A DNA stretch of 47,927 nucleotides from Bradyrhizobium diversitatis (GCF_016031635.1 NZ_JACEGD010000046.1:1-47927), one strand, 5' to 3'; shown: positions 16,151 to 25,144, counted from the first letter of the stretch. Numbers and translations are program-made. Notes: generated from the letters alone by a model not told the origin.

Positions 16151-17021
16151 GGCACTCCAGAGCATTCCGCTCGTTCCGGCCAACACCGCGGATCCCGCGC
16201 CCGACTATCCCTGGCCGAAGCCGTACACATCCGCGATGTTCCTGTCGTTCGACGTGGACGCCGAGAGCGCCTGGACCAGCAAGGACGCAGGTCATGCGCA
16301 GCGGCTCATCACCATGAGCTATGGCGGCTATGAGGCGCGCGTCGGCACACCAAAACTGCTGGAGCTGCTCGGCCAGCTCGATCTCAAGGCGACGTTCTTC
16401 GTCACGGGCTGGTCGGTCGATGCGCATCCGGCAATGGCGGAGTCCATCCTCAAGGCCGGTCACGAGATCGGCCATCACGGCTATCACCATCTGTTGCCCG
16501 ATCCCGGCGATCCCTGGATCGAGGAGGAGCTGGAGCGCGGCTTCGAGGCGTTGAAGCGCCGGCTCGGCGTCAAGCCGACCGGTTATCGCGCGCCTTACGG
16601 CGAGTTCACCGAGGAGCTGCGCGTCGCGCTGGTGCGCCACGGCATCGTCTACACGTCCTCGTTCCGCGACGACGTCAGGCCCTATCGCCATCGGCTCGGC
16701 GACGGCAAGCCCGGCACGATCGAGCTGCCGGTCACCGCAAGCTATGACGACTGGATGCACGGCCTCTCCGCCCGCTTCAGCCCGCGCTCGATCTTCCCCA
16801 AGGAGCACGTGCTCTCGATGTGGAAGGACGAGCTGGATGAGGTCCGCGACTGGGGCGCGATGGTGACGACCGTGCTGCATCCGCAATGCAGCGGCCGTCC
16901 GATGCGGCTGCGGCTGCTGCGCGAGTTCCTGACCTACGCAAAGTCGTGCCCGGATGTCTGGATCACCACCGGCGAGAACATCGTGGAAAACTTCCTGCGC
17001 CACGAAGCCGGTAACCGCTGA
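16137..17021 (+). CDS. Polysaccharide-deacetylase-family hydrolase (cyclic imidase/allantoinase-like)
   Basis: This 294-residue NodB-fold metal hydrolase has SFDVDAESAW (metal-binding Asp pair region), the HEIGHHGYHH motif with metal-binding histidines, and GYRAPYGEFT. It has no signal peptide, so it is cytoplasmic. Cytoplasmic members of this family include PuuE allantoinase and bacterial cyclic-imide hydrolase, which open cyclic amide rings and do not act on polysaccharide. That reading fits its position between an amino-acid importer, an N-carbamoyl amino-acid hydrolase and an amidohydrolase. It overlaps the preceding gene by 14 bases and shares one base with the next start codon. The exact substrate is inferred only. 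Confidence 0.85.
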   Translation: MLDSKALQSIPLVPANTADPAPDYPWPKPYTSAMFLSFDVDAESAWTSKDAGHAQRLITMSYGGYEARVGTPKLLELLGQLDLKATFFVTGWSVDAHPAMAESILKAGHEIGHHGYHHLLPDPGDPWIEEELERGFEALKRRLGVKPTGYRAPYGEFTEELRVALVRHGIVYTSSFRDDVRPYRHRLGDGKPGTIELPVTASYDDWMHGLSARFSPRSIFPKEHVLSMWKDELDEVRDWGAMVTTVLHPQCSGRPMRLRLLREFLTYAKSCPDVWITTGENIVENFLRHEAGNR

Positions 17022-18604
17022 TGTCCATCTCCCGCCGTTCGCTCCTCAAGGCCGGCGCGGCGCTGCCGGCGCTGTCGCTGCCGGGCATCGTCCGCGCTGA
17101 ATCCCAGTCCACGCTGCGCTTCATTCCCGTGATCGATCTTGCCTTCGTCGATCCGATCTATTCGACCGCGCAGGTGTCGCGAAACCACGGCTTCATGGTC
17201 TACGACACGCTCTACGGCATGAGCGCCTCGCTCCAGGTCTCGCCGCAGATGGTGTCGGGCCACGTCATCTCGGGCGACCTGCTGCAGTGGGATATCACGC
17301 TTCGCGACGGCCTGTTCTGGCACGACGGCGAGCGCGTGCTCGCCCGCGATTGCGTTGCCAGCATCCGCCGCTGGGCCGCGCGCGACGGCTTTGGCGCCGA
17401 GTTGTTGGAGGCGACGGCCGAACTGCTGGCTGCCGACGACCGTACCATCCGTTTTCGTCTCAAGCGTCCGTTCCCCCTGCTGCCGCAGGCGCTCGGCAAG
17501 GCCGCGATCAACGCCTGCTTCATGATGCCGGAGCGGCTGGCGAGCCAGGATCCGTTCAAGCCGCTCACCGAGGTGATCGGCAGCGGCCCGTTCCGCTATC
17601 TTGCCGACGAGCGCGTGCAGGGCGCGCGCAACGCCTACGCCAAGTTCGAGCGCTATCAGCCGCGCACCGACGGCAAGCCGGATTGGACCGCCGGACCGAA
17701 GATCGTGCACTACGACCGCGTGGTCTGGACCACCACGCCCGATGCCGGCACCGGTGTCGCCGCGCTCCAGACCGGCGAGCAGGATTGGCAGGAGACCACG
17801 CCGCACGATCTGTTGCCGGTGATCAAGGCGGCCGGCGATATCGAGACGCGTATCCTCGATCCCCGCGGCTACGCCTGCATGCTGCGCCTCAATCATTTGC
17901 AGCCGCCGTTTGACAATCCCGCCATCCGGCGCGCGCTGCTGGGTGCGATCGACCAGTCCGCGTTCATGACCGCGGTTGCCGGCACCGACCCGGCCTTTCA
18001 GGTCGCGCCGATCGGTTTCTTCGCGCCCGGCACGCCGATGGCGAGCGAGGTCGGGCTCGAGGTGTTCCGCGGCCCGCGCGACTACGCCAAGGTGAAGGCC
18101 GACCTGAAAGCCGCCGGCTACAACGGCGAGAAGATCGTGGTGCTGGTTCCCACCAACTCGCTGGCGCAGAAGCCGCTCGGCGAGATCGCGGTCGACAGCC
18201 TGCGCAAGGCCGGCATGAACGTCGAATATGCCGGGCTGGATTTCGCTGTCGTGCTGCAGCGTCAGCTGAAGAAGGACCCGATCGGGCAGGGCGGCTGGAG
18301 CGCCGCTGTCGGCAACTGGCAGGGCATCGACTGGCTCAACCCGGCCGGCAACACCAACATCCGCGGCGAAGGCAAGGTCGCCGGCTGGTATGCGAGCGAG
18401 AAGATGGGGCCGCTGCGCAGCCAATGGCTGGCGGCCTCAGAGCTCGCCGAGCAGCAGCGCATCTGCCGCGAGATCCAAGCGGTCGCGTTCAAGGAAATCC
18501 CGTATATTCCGATCGGGCTGTACAAACAGCCGACCGCCTATCGCAAGGCGATCACCGGCATTCTCGACGGCACCGCCGTCTTCTGGAACGTGCGTCCCGC
18601 ATGA
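17021..18604 (+). CDS. ABC transporter substrate-binding protein, family 5 (DppA-like), orphan
   Basis: This 527-residue family 5 extracytoplasmic binding protein is of the type used for di/oligopeptides, opines or nickel. The N-terminus SISRRSLLKAG with a following hydrophobic stretch looks like a twin-arginine signal. DITLRDGLFWHDGERVLARD and the late SAAVGNWQGIDWLNPAGN segment are typical family features. The usual partner genes (two Dpp-type permeases and two ATPases) are not adjacent, so this binding protein must use a system elsewhere or act as an accessory. It is tightly packed in the operon, with TGATG upstream and ATGA overlap downstream. Confidence 0.9.
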   Translation: MSISRRSLLKAGAALPALSLPGIVRAESQSTLRFIPVIDLAFVDPIYSTAQVSRNHGFMVYDTLYGMSASLQVSPQMVSGHVISGDLLQWDITLRDGLFWHDGERVLARDCVASIRRWAARDGFGAELLEATAELLAADDRTIRFRLKRPFPLLPQALGKAAINACFMMPERLASQDPFKPLTEVIGSGPFRYLADERVQGARNAYAKFERYQPRTDGKPDWTAGPKIVHYDRVVWTTTPDAGTGVAALQTGEQDWQETTPHDLLPVIKAAGDIETRILDPRGYACMLRLNHLQPPFDNPAIRRALLGAIDQSAFMTAVAGTDPAFQVAPIGFFAPGTPMASEVGLEVFRGPRDYAKVKADLKAAGYNGEKIVVLVPTNSLAQKPLGEIAVDSLRKAGMNVEYAGLDFAVVLQRQLKKDPIGQGGWSAAVGNWQGIDWLNPAGNTNIRGEGKVAGWYASEKMGPLRSQWLAASELAEQQRICREIQAVAFKEIPYIPIGLYKQPTAYRKAITGILDGTAVFWNVRPA

Positions 18605-19974
18605 GCACCACAGCAATCTTCGGCAGCTATGTGCTGTCACGGAAAGACGGCGCGCAGGATGTCTTGCGCGACCACTGGGTTCTGGTCGAAGGCAAGAAGA
18701 TCGCCGCGATCACGCGCGACAAGCCGCGCGCCGATCAGGTCCATGATCGCCCAGGCCGCTTCGTCCTGCCGGGTCTGCTCAACCTGCACAATCACTGCTT
18801 TTCGGAAGCGGTGGCGCGCAGTCACACCGAGGACGGCAACGGCCGCAAGAACAACCAGAGCATCGTCTACACGGTGCTGCTGCCGCTGACCAAGCGCGGC
18901 GCCGATATCCTGTCGGCGGAAGAGCGGCTTGCGGTGGCACGGCTCGGCATCCTCCAGCTGCTCAAGGGCGGCGCAACCACGGTGATGGAGCCATTCCGCA
19001 ATTCGATTCCGGAAATGTTCGACGCGGCGAAGGAGATGGGCATCCGCTTCTATGGTGCGCCCTATCTGTTCTCGACCTCGGATGCAAAGGCCGGGCCGGA
19101 CGGTGTGGTCCAATATTCCGGCGACGACGGCGCTGCGGACATGGCGACGTGGAATGCGCTCTATCAGCGCTGGAATAATCGCGGCGACGGCCGCATCAGC
19201 CTCGCCATGAGCCCGCATGCCACCGACACATGCGGCCCCGATCTGCTGAAGGCCTGCGCCACCCGGGCGCGCGAGCTCGGGGTGCCCATCACGACGCACA
19301 TGGCTCAGAGCCGCGCCGAGGTCGAGACCATCGGCAAGCGCTACGGCGGCCGCACCCCGGCGCAATATCTGGACTGGCTTGGCCTGCTGGCGCCCGACCT
19401 CATGGCGGCGCATTGCATGTTCAGCAGCGACGACGACCTCAGGCTGATGGCCGCGCGCGGCATGACCGTGCTGAACTGCCCGCGCGTCTTCGCGCGCGCC
19501 GGCATCACCGCGGCCTTCAGCCGCTTCGCCGAGCACGGTGTGCGCACCGTGGTCGGCACCGACGGCTACAACATGGACCTGCTCGGTGAGCTCAATGCCG
19601 CCTCGCTGATCTCAAAGATCACCTCGGCGCGTCCCGACGTCGCGAACTCGCCGGAGCTGATCGAAGCGAACACGGTTGTTGCCACCGACGTCATCAAGCG
19701 CCCCGATCTCGGCCGGATCGAACCGGGCGCGACCGCAGATCTCACCGTTGTCGATCTCACCCATCCGCATCTGCAGCCGCTGTTCGATCCGCGCCGCGCG
19801 CTGATCGCACTCGCCAACCGTGCCAATATCGATCAGGTCATAGTCGACGGTCGTGTGCTGGTCGATGAGGGACGCTATCTCGGCGCGGACGAGGCGGCGA
19901 TCATTGCGGCGGGCACCGCCGCGATCGGCAAGATCTGGGACCTGCCGGAGGCGCAGGCCGCGTTCAACGGCTGA
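18601..19974 (+). CDS. Metal-dependent amidohydrolase (ATZ/TRZ/cytosine-deaminase-like)
   Basis: This 457-residue cytoplasmic amidohydrolase has a TIM-barrel metal site: H63 and H65 in NLHNHC, a histidine in THMAQSRAEV, a histidine in AAHCMFSSDD and the aspartate in GTDGYNMD. A C-terminal beta-sandwich half contains GRIEPGATADLTVVDL. This is the pattern of the chlorohydrolase/deaminase group (TrzN, AtzA, guanine and 8-oxoguanine deaminases). It removes an amino or similar group from a heterocycle, or opens a cyclic amide. ATG at 18601 overlaps the previous stop (ATGA). It ends the operon and is followed by a palindromic repeat. Confidence 0.9.
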   Translation: MSTTAIFGSYVLSRKDGAQDVLRDHWVLVEGKKIAAITRDKPRADQVHDRPGRFVLPGLLNLHNHCFSEAVARSHTEDGNGRKNNQSIVYTVLLPLTKRGADILSAEERLAVARLGILQLLKGGATTVMEPFRNSIPEMFDAAKEMGIRFYGAPYLFSTSDAKAGPDGVVQYSGDDGAADMATWNALYQRWNNRGDGRISLAMSPHATDTCGPDLLKACATRARELGVPITTHMAQSRAEVETIGKRYGGRTPAQYLDWLGLLAPDLMAAHCMFSSDDDLRLMAARGMTVLNCPRVFARAGITAAFSRFAEHGVRTVVGTDGYNMDLLGELNAASLISKITSARPDVANSPELIEANTVVATDVIKRPDLGRIEPGATADLTVVDLTHPHLQPLFDPRRALIALANRANIDQVIVDGRVLVDEGRYLGADEAAIIAAGTAAIGKIWDLPEAQAAFNG

Positions 19975-20015
19975 TCGCTTTTTTTTGCGCATGATCGTCG
20001 CCTCGAGGAAAGTGC

Positions 20016-20178
20016 GCTCCCTCTCCCGCTTGCGGGAGAGGGCTCTCTCCTCGTAGGAACACTCCCCGTGTGGAGAGAACTCTCTCCCGACGCGCGGGAC
20101 GATGCTTCGCATCGCCCGGACGCGCCGACCTCTCCCGCAAGCGGGAAGGTTGCAGCGAGCCTGTGGCTGCACTGTTCG
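20016..20178. repeat. GC-rich palindromic intergenic repeat between convergent genes
   Basis: Hairpin ctctcccgcttgcgggagag is followed by a short central part bordered by ctctctcc and ggagagaa, then gatgcttcgcatc and ctcccgcaagcgggaag hairpins. The layout matches the repeat at 9888-10021. It lies between the convergent amidohydrolase and LysR stop codons and probably ends transcription from both sides. Confidence 0.7.
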
Positions 20179-20188
20179 AAGCGAAGCC

Positions 20189-21088
20189 CTAATCCTCAAA
20201 CTCCACCAGCGCCTTGCGCATGGTCTCGACCAGGTCCAGCGCCACCGGTGAAGGACTGCGCTGCGCCGGAAAGACCGCGGAGAATTCGAAGTCGATGCGC
20301 GGCAGGAAGCGGCGCACGACGATGCCGCGCGTTGCAAATTCCTGCGCCGTGAAGGGATCGCAGATTGCGACGCCAAGCCCTGACGACACCATGCCGCACA
20401 TGATCTCCGACAGCGTGGTCTCGACGCGCAGCACGCGGCGGACATCGTGGCGGTGGAAGACCTGGTCGACAAGATGCCGGCTCGACGATCCCGCCGACAG
20501 CGAGATGAAGGTCTCGCCCTCGAAATCGCACGGCTCCAGGACTTCCTTCTCCGCGAGGCGATGACCGGTCGGCAGCACTGCGACGCGCGCCGGCGCCGGC
20601 AGTCTCTGGCTCGGCAGACCGGAATGCGCGATCGGCACCTCGGCAAAGCCGACGTCACATTGATTGTTCAGCACCCAGTCGACCACGATCGGCGAGATGA
20701 CACCGAAGAAGGCCAGGTTGAGGTTTGGCCGCTCCTTCAGGAAGTGACCGGTGAGCCGCGGCAGATAGCCGTTCGAGAGCGCCGGCAGTGCGGCGATGCG
20801 TAGCGAGCCCGTGCGGCGGCCGCGGATTTCTTCCGCCGCCGCAGTGATGCGTTCGAGGCCCACGAAGGAGCGCTCGACCTCGGTGTAGAGCGCCATCGCC
20901 GCGGCGGTCGGCACCAGACCGGTGCCGCGCCGCTCGAACAGCTCCATTTTCAGCAGGGCCTGGAGGTCGCGCAGCAACCGGCTGACGGCCGGCTGCGTCA
21001 CCTTCATCAGCGCCGCCGCCTCCGTCACGCTGCCCGTCAGCATTGTCGCGCGGAAGGCCTCCACCTGCCGCGAATTGATCCGCGCCAT
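20189..21088 (-). CDS. LysR-type transcriptional regulator (catabolic cluster 2)
   Basis: This 299-residue LysR-family regulator has a helix-turn-helix at residues 15-40 (GSVTEAAALMKVTQPAVSRL), then a linker and an effector domain. ATG at 21088 (MARINSRQVEAFRA) matches the conserved family start; the frame is open further upstream, but that part lacks homology features. It resembles the OccR/NocR-like group that controls opine and basic amino-acid uptake. It is divergent from the polyamine/opine-type importer at 21362 and separated from it by a 273-base region holding a dyad and strong hairpins. Confidence 0.9.
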   Translation of the reverse strand: MARINSRQVEAFRATMLTGSVTEAAALMKVTQPAVSRLLRDLQALLKMELFERRGTGLVPTAAAMALYTEVERSFVGLERITAAAEEIRGRRTGSLRIAALPALSNGYLPRLTGHFLKERPNLNLAFFGVISPIVVDWVLNNQCDVGFAEVPIAHSGLPSQRLPAPARVAVLPTGHRLAEKEVLEPCDFEGETFISLSAGSSSRHLVDQVFHRHDVRRVLRVETTLSEIMCGMVSSGLGVAICDPFTAQEFATRGIVVRRFLPRIDFEFSAVFPAQRSPSPVALDLVETMRKALVEFED

Positions 21089-21112
21089 CCCCACAATCCA
21101 ATCATAACATTT

Positions 21113-21131
21113 TGGCATGCAGAGGGTGCCA
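21113..21131. promoter_or_regulatory. Candidate LysR operator (TGGCA-N9-TGCCA dyad)
   Basis: TGGCA at 21113-21117 and TGCCA at 21127-21131 form a 5-base dyad inside AT-rich sequence, 25 bases upstream of the regulator start and about 230 upstream of the importer start. LysR proteins bind dyads containing T-N11-A, which this fits. The position next to the regulator's own gene suits autoregulation combined with activation of the divergent operon. Confidence 0.4.
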
Positions 21132-21199
21132 TTATTCATTGGACGATGGAAGTTTAGGTTGCGATCTTTTTCATCAGAGCTGGAGTCAGCCCGCTTTTT

Positions 21200-21267
21200 C
21201 GGCAGATTGGAGGAGTTCGAACCTCCAGATCGCGCCAGAACCTGCCGAACGGGGGCCGGAGCCCCGT
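21200..21267 (+). promoter_or_regulatory. Structured leader of the importer operon (two hairpins)
   Basis: TGGAGG (21208-21213) pairs with CCTCCA (21222-21227) around the loop agttcgaa. The stem can extend through GAT/ATC with one bulge and close with CGGCAG (21200-21205) and CTGCCG (21242-21247). A second stem, ACGGGG/CCCCGT, spans 21249-21267. Both lie in the presumed 5' untranslated region of the binding-protein gene. They could be a structured RNA, an attenuator or only GC-rich chance pairing. I do not recognise a known riboswitch class. Confidence 0.35.
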
Positions 21268-21361
21268 CCGGAGAGGGTTTGCGCGGAAGGAAATGCGGAA
21301 GGGGCTTCGGCCGGAGACTTGTCGGCACGTCACCTCATTCCGGTATTGGAGATCGGTCCAA

Positions 21362-22396
21362 ATGAAGACTCTTCGCCTTCTGACAGCGGTCAGCATCGCG
21401 GCGCTCGTTGCCGCCCCGTCGGTCGCCTCGGCCCAGCAAAAGACCCTCTACGTCGCCGGCTACGGCGGCTCGTTCGAAAAGACGATCCGCGACGAGGTGA
21501 TCCCGGCCTTCGAGAAGGCAAACGGCGTCAAGGTCGAGTACGTCGCCGGTAACTCCACCGACACGCTGGCAAAGCTTCAGGCGCAGAAAGGCAACCAGCA
21601 GATCGACGTCGCCATCGTCGACGACGGTCCGATGTATCAGGCGATCCAACTCGGCTTCTGCGGCAAGCTCGACGGGCTGCCGGCCGATCTCTACGACACC
21701 GCCCGCTTCAAGGACGATCGCGCCGTCGCGATCGGCATCGTCGCGACTGGCCTGATGTACAACACGAAGGTGTTCAAGGAGAAAGGCTGGGCGCCGCCGA
21801 CCTCGTGGAATGATCTGAAGGACACGAAATACGCCAAGCAGCTCGTGATCCCGCCGATCAACAACACCTATGGTCTCGAAGCGCTGGTGATGCTGTCGAA
21901 GATGAACGGCGGCGGCGAGACCAACGTCGAATCCGGCTTCAAGATCTTCAAGGAACAGATCAATCCGAACGTGCTGGCCTATGAGCCGTCGCCGGGCAAG
22001 ATGACCGAGCTGTTCCAGTCCGGCCAGGCCGTGATCGCGGTTTGGGGCACCGGCCGTGTGCAGAGCTTCGCCAATACCGGCTTCCCCGTCGACTTCATCT
22101 ATCCGAATGAAGGTGCGGCGACGCTGCTGACGACGGCGTGTCCGATCGCCAAGCCGAATGCCTCGCCGCTCGCCGCGAGCTTCGTCAAGATGCTGCTCGA
22201 TCCGAAGATCCAGCTCGTGCTGCTGAAGGATTACGGCTACGGCCCGGTGCTGAAATCGCTGGTGGTCCCACCCGAGCTCGGCAAGATGGCGCCGATCGGC
22301 GAGCGCGCGGCCAAGCTCTACAATCCCGACTGGACCGTCATCAACGAGAAGCGCGAGGAGTGGACCAAGCGCTGGAATCGCGAGGTCGAGCGCTGA
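21362..22396 (+). CDS. Polyamine/opine-type ABC transporter, periplasmic binding protein
   Basis: This 344-residue family 1-type (PotD-like) extracytoplasmic binding protein has a clear Sec signal peptide ending SVASAQQ, then LYVAGYGGSFEKTIRDEVIP, typical of the spermidine/putrescine and opine group. ATG at 21362 follows a ggag site; an earlier in-frame GTG at 21293 is unlikely because the signal peptide starts here. It is the first gene of an operon in which import genes lead into oxidoreductase genes, so the ligand is most likely an amino or imino acid, or a secondary amine related to opines. Confidence 0.9.
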   Translation: MKTLRLLTAVSIAALVAAPSVASAQQKTLYVAGYGGSFEKTIRDEVIPAFEKANGVKVEYVAGNSTDTLAKLQAQKGNQQIDVAIVDDGPMYQAIQLGFCGKLDGLPADLYDTARFKDDRAVAIGIVATGLMYNTKVFKEKGWAPPTSWNDLKDTKYAKQLVIPPINNTYGLEALVMLSKMNGGGETNVESGFKIFKEQINPNVLAYEPSPGKMTELFQSGQAVIAVWGTGRVQSFANTGFPVDFIYPNEGAATLLTTACPIAKPNASPLAASFVKMLLDPKIQLVLLKDYGYGPVLKSLVVPPELGKMAPIGERAAKLYNPDWTVINEKREEWTKRWNREVER

Positions 22397-22420
22397 CCGG
22401 TCGCGAGCGGAGACAGCGTC

Positions 22421-23461
22421 ATGGCCTATCTCGAGCTCGATCGGGTCGCAAAGCAGTTCGGCGCGCAGACTGTGGTCGACGACTTCAGCCTGTCGGTGGG
22501 AAAGGGGGAGTTCATCTCCTTCCTCGGCCCGTCCGGCTGCGGCAAGACCACGACATTGCAGATGATCGCAGGCTTCCTCGATCCCACGCGTGGCGCGATC
22601 CGCCTCGAGGGCAAGGACCTCACCGCCATCCATCCGGCCAAGCGCGGCCTCGGCATCGTGTTCCAGAGCTACGCGCTGTTTCCGCACATGACCGCGGCGG
22701 AGAACGTCGCCTTTGGCCTGGAGATGCGTGGCGTGCCGCGAGGCGAGCGGGCCAAGCGCGTTCGGGCCGCGCTGGCAATGGTGGGGCTCTCCGGCTACGA
22801 GGATCGTCACCCACGCCGCATGTCCGGCGGCCAGCAGCAGCGCGTGGCGCTGGCGCGTGCGCTGGTGATCAAGCCGAGCGTGCTGCTGCTCGACGAACCG
22901 CTGTCGAACCTCGACGCCAAGCTGCGCGAGGAAATGCAGATCGAGCTGCGCCAGATCCAGCGCACCATCGGTACTACCACGATCCTTGTCACTCACGACC
23001 AGAACGAGGCGATGTCGCTGTCCGACCGCATCGTGGTGATGAGCCAGGGCAGGATCGAGCAGATCGGCACGCCGCAGGAAACCTACGAGAAGCCGGCCTC
23101 GGCCTTCGTCTCGCAGTTCCTCGGCAAGACCAACGACTTTGCCGGAACGATCGACCGGACCGTCGCGCCGACGCAGTTGGTGGCCGGCTCCTGGCGCGCA
23201 CCGGCGCCGGCCGGGCTTGGCGGTGCCGTCACCGTCAGTGTTCGCCCCGAAAGAATCGGCTTTGGCGATACAGGGCTCAGCGCAAAAATCATCACGCGCA
23301 TCTTCCAGGGCAATCACTGGCTGTTTCAGTGCGACAGCGAATGCGGCCCGGCGATCGTGATCCGCCAGAATGACGGCAAAGCGCAGCCGGCCGAAGGCGA
23401 CGCGGTTCGCCTCACTTGGCGTTCCGAGGACATGAGCGTGCGCGCGAGGGCTGGCGCATGA
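22421..23461 (+). CDS. Polyamine/opine-type ABC transporter ATP-binding protein
   Basis: This 346-residue PotA-like ABC ATPase has Walker A GPSGCGKTTT, Q-loop VFQSYALFPHM, signature MSGGQQQRVALARAL, Walker B VLLLDEPLSNLDAKL and H-loop LVTHDQNEAMS. A C-terminal TOBE regulatory domain (about residues 260-340) is typical of polyamine, maltose and iron importers. Its stop codon overlaps the start of the first permease (ATGA). Confidence 0.92.
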   Translation: MAYLELDRVAKQFGAQTVVDDFSLSVGKGEFISFLGPSGCGKTTTLQMIAGFLDPTRGAIRLEGKDLTAIHPAKRGLGIVFQSYALFPHMTAAENVAFGLEMRGVPRGERAKRVRAALAMVGLSGYEDRHPRRMSGGQQQRVALARALVIKPSVLLLDEPLSNLDAKLREEMQIELRQIQRTIGTTTILVTHDQNEAMSLSDRIVVMSQGRIEQIGTPQETYEKPASAFVSQFLGKTNDFAGTIDRTVAPTQLVAGSWRAPAPAGLGGAVTVSVRPERIGFGDTGLSAKIITRIFQGNHWLFQCDSECGPAIVIRQNDGKAQPAEGDAVRLTWRSEDMSVRARAGA

Positions 23462-24333
23462 GCATGGCCGCCGAGGAGCGCAGCCTACGCGCGCCGTGGG
23501 TGCTGACCGTGCCCGCCTTGATGCTGTTCGTCGGCGTGCTGCTGATTCCGCTGGCGATGACGGTGATGCTGTCGTTCCACGATTGGGGCCAGTACAAGGG
23601 CATCGAGCCGGTCTTCATCCTCAAGAACTGGCACGAGATCGCCACCGATCCCTATTACGCCGAGATGTTCTGGCGGACGTTCCGCATCGCGATCCTGACC
23701 ACGCTGCTCACGGCCGTGTTGGGCGCGCCCGAAGCCTATATCCTCAACCGCATGAGCGGCCGCTGGAAGAGCTTCTTCCTGCTGGTCATTCTCGGGCCGC
23801 TCTTGATCTCCGTCGTTGCGCGCACACTCGGCTGGGCGCTGCTGTTCGGCGGCAACAACGGCCTCGTCAACAAGCTCCTGATGTCGCTCGGGGTCATGCG
23901 CTCCCCCATCCCCTTCATGTTCACCGAAACGGGGATGATTATCGCCCTTGCGCACGTGATGATGCCGTTCATGGTGCTGTCGGTGTGGGCCGCACTTCAG
24001 CGCCTCGACCCCCAGATCGAGAATGCCGCGATGTCGCTCGGCGCGGGCCCTGCGACCATCATCCGCCGCATCATCATGCCGCAGATCTTGCCGGGCGTGC
24101 TGTCGGGCGCCATCATCGTGTTCTCGCTCTCGGCCAGCGCCTTCGCGACGCCGGCGATCATCGGCGGCCGCCGGCTCAAGGTCGCGGCGACGCTCGCCTA
24201 TGACGAATTCCTCAACACCCTGAACTGGCCGCTGGGGGCTGCGGTCGCGACGCTGCTGCTGGTCGCGCTGGTGCTGATCGTCGTCGGCAGCAACGCACTG
24301 ATCGAGCGGCGCTATGCGGAGGTGTTCCGATGA
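23458..24333 (+). CDS. Polyamine/opine-type ABC transporter permease 1 (PotB-like)
   Basis: This 291-residue inner-membrane permease has about six transmembrane segments. The EAA loop reads NAAMSLGAGPATIIRRIIMP, which couples to the ATPase. ATG at 23458 overlaps the ATPase stop; a second ATG two codons on is also possible. It pairs with the next gene as the usual PotB-PotC heterodimer. Confidence 0.92.
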   Translation: MSMAAEERSLRAPWVLTVPALMLFVGVLLIPLAMTVMLSFHDWGQYKGIEPVFILKNWHEIATDPYYAEMFWRTFRIAILTTLLTAVLGAPEAYILNRMSGRWKSFFLLVILGPLLISVVARTLGWALLFGGNNGLVNKLLMSLGVMRSPIPFMFTETGMIIALAHVMMPFMVLSVWAALQRLDPQIENAAMSLGAGPATIIRRIIMPQILPGVLSGAIIVFSLSASAFATPAIIGGRRLKVAATLAYDEFLNTLNWPLGAAVATLLLVALVLIVVGSNALIERRYAEVFR

Positions 24334-25136
24334 GCCGGAACGGCCCGCTCGCGCTGATCTTCCACACCGTCTTCGTCATCGTCATGGTGGCGCCGATCCT
24401 GGTGGTCTGCCTCGTCGCCTTCACGCCGGAAGGCTTTCTTTCCTTGCCGACCAACGGATTTTCGCTGCGCTGGTTCAGGACCATCGCGAACTATCCCGAA
24501 TTCATCCACGCCTTCTGGGTCAGCCTCGGCCTCGGCGCGCTGTCCTCGCTCGTGGCGCTCCTGTTCGCGGTGCCGGCGGCGCTCGCGATCGCGCGCTATC
24601 GCTTTCGCGGCCGTGATGCGCTGGCGGCGCTGTTCCTGTCGCCGCTAATGATCCCGCATGTCGTGCTCGGCATCGCCTTCCTGCGGTTCTTCACCTCGGC
24701 CGGGCTGGGCGGGACCTTTGCCGCGCTGATCGTCGCGCATGTCATCATCGTGTTTCCGTTCGCGCTGCGGCTGACGCTGGCGGCGGCAACCGGCATGGAC
24801 CGCACCGTCGAGATGGCGGCGGTCTCGCTCGGCGCTGGCGGCTGGACATTGTTCCGCCGCGTGACGCTGCCGCTGATCCTGCCCGGCGTCATCAGCGGCT
24901 GGGCGCTCGCCTTCATCCAGTCCTTCGACGATCTCACCATGACCGTCTTCCTCGCGGCACCCGGCACCGAGACGTTGCCGGTGCGCATGTTCCTTTATAT
25001 CCAGGACAACATCGATCCGCTGGTGACGTCGGTCTCGGCCTGCGTGATCGCGATCACCATGACCGCCCTCATTCTGCTCGACCGCATCTACGGGCTCGAC
25101 CGTGTGCTCGCCGGCAAAGGCGATACGGGACGATAG
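24330..25136 (+). CDS. Polyamine/opine-type ABC transporter permease 2 (PotC-like)
   Basis: This 268-residue inner-membrane permease of the PotC type has transmembrane helices starting at residue 10 and an EAA loop, EMAAVSLGAGGWTLFRRVTL. GWALAFIQSFDDLTMTVFLA is the well-conserved PotC segment. The start overlaps the preceding stop (ATGA), and the oxidoreductase gene follows after 8 bases. Confidence 0.92.
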   Translation: MSRNGPLALIFHTVFVIVMVAPILVVCLVAFTPEGFLSLPTNGFSLRWFRTIANYPEFIHAFWVSLGLGALSSLVALLFAVPAALAIARYRFRGRDALAALFLSPLMIPHVVLGIAFLRFFTSAGLGGTFAALIVAHVIIVFPFALRLTLAAATGMDRTVEMAAVSLGAGGWTLFRRVTLPLILPGVISGWALAFIQSFDDLTMTVFLAAPGTETLPVRMFLYIQDNIDPLVTSVSACVIAITMTALILLDRIYGLDRVLAGKGDTGR

Positions 25137-25144
25137 GAGAACCT

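Noticed and set aside
21208..21227. tRNA T-arm-like hairpin with ttcgaa loop
   Set aside because: No acceptor stem, anticodon arm or CCA-proximal pairing around it; it is treated as an operon-leader hairpin instead.
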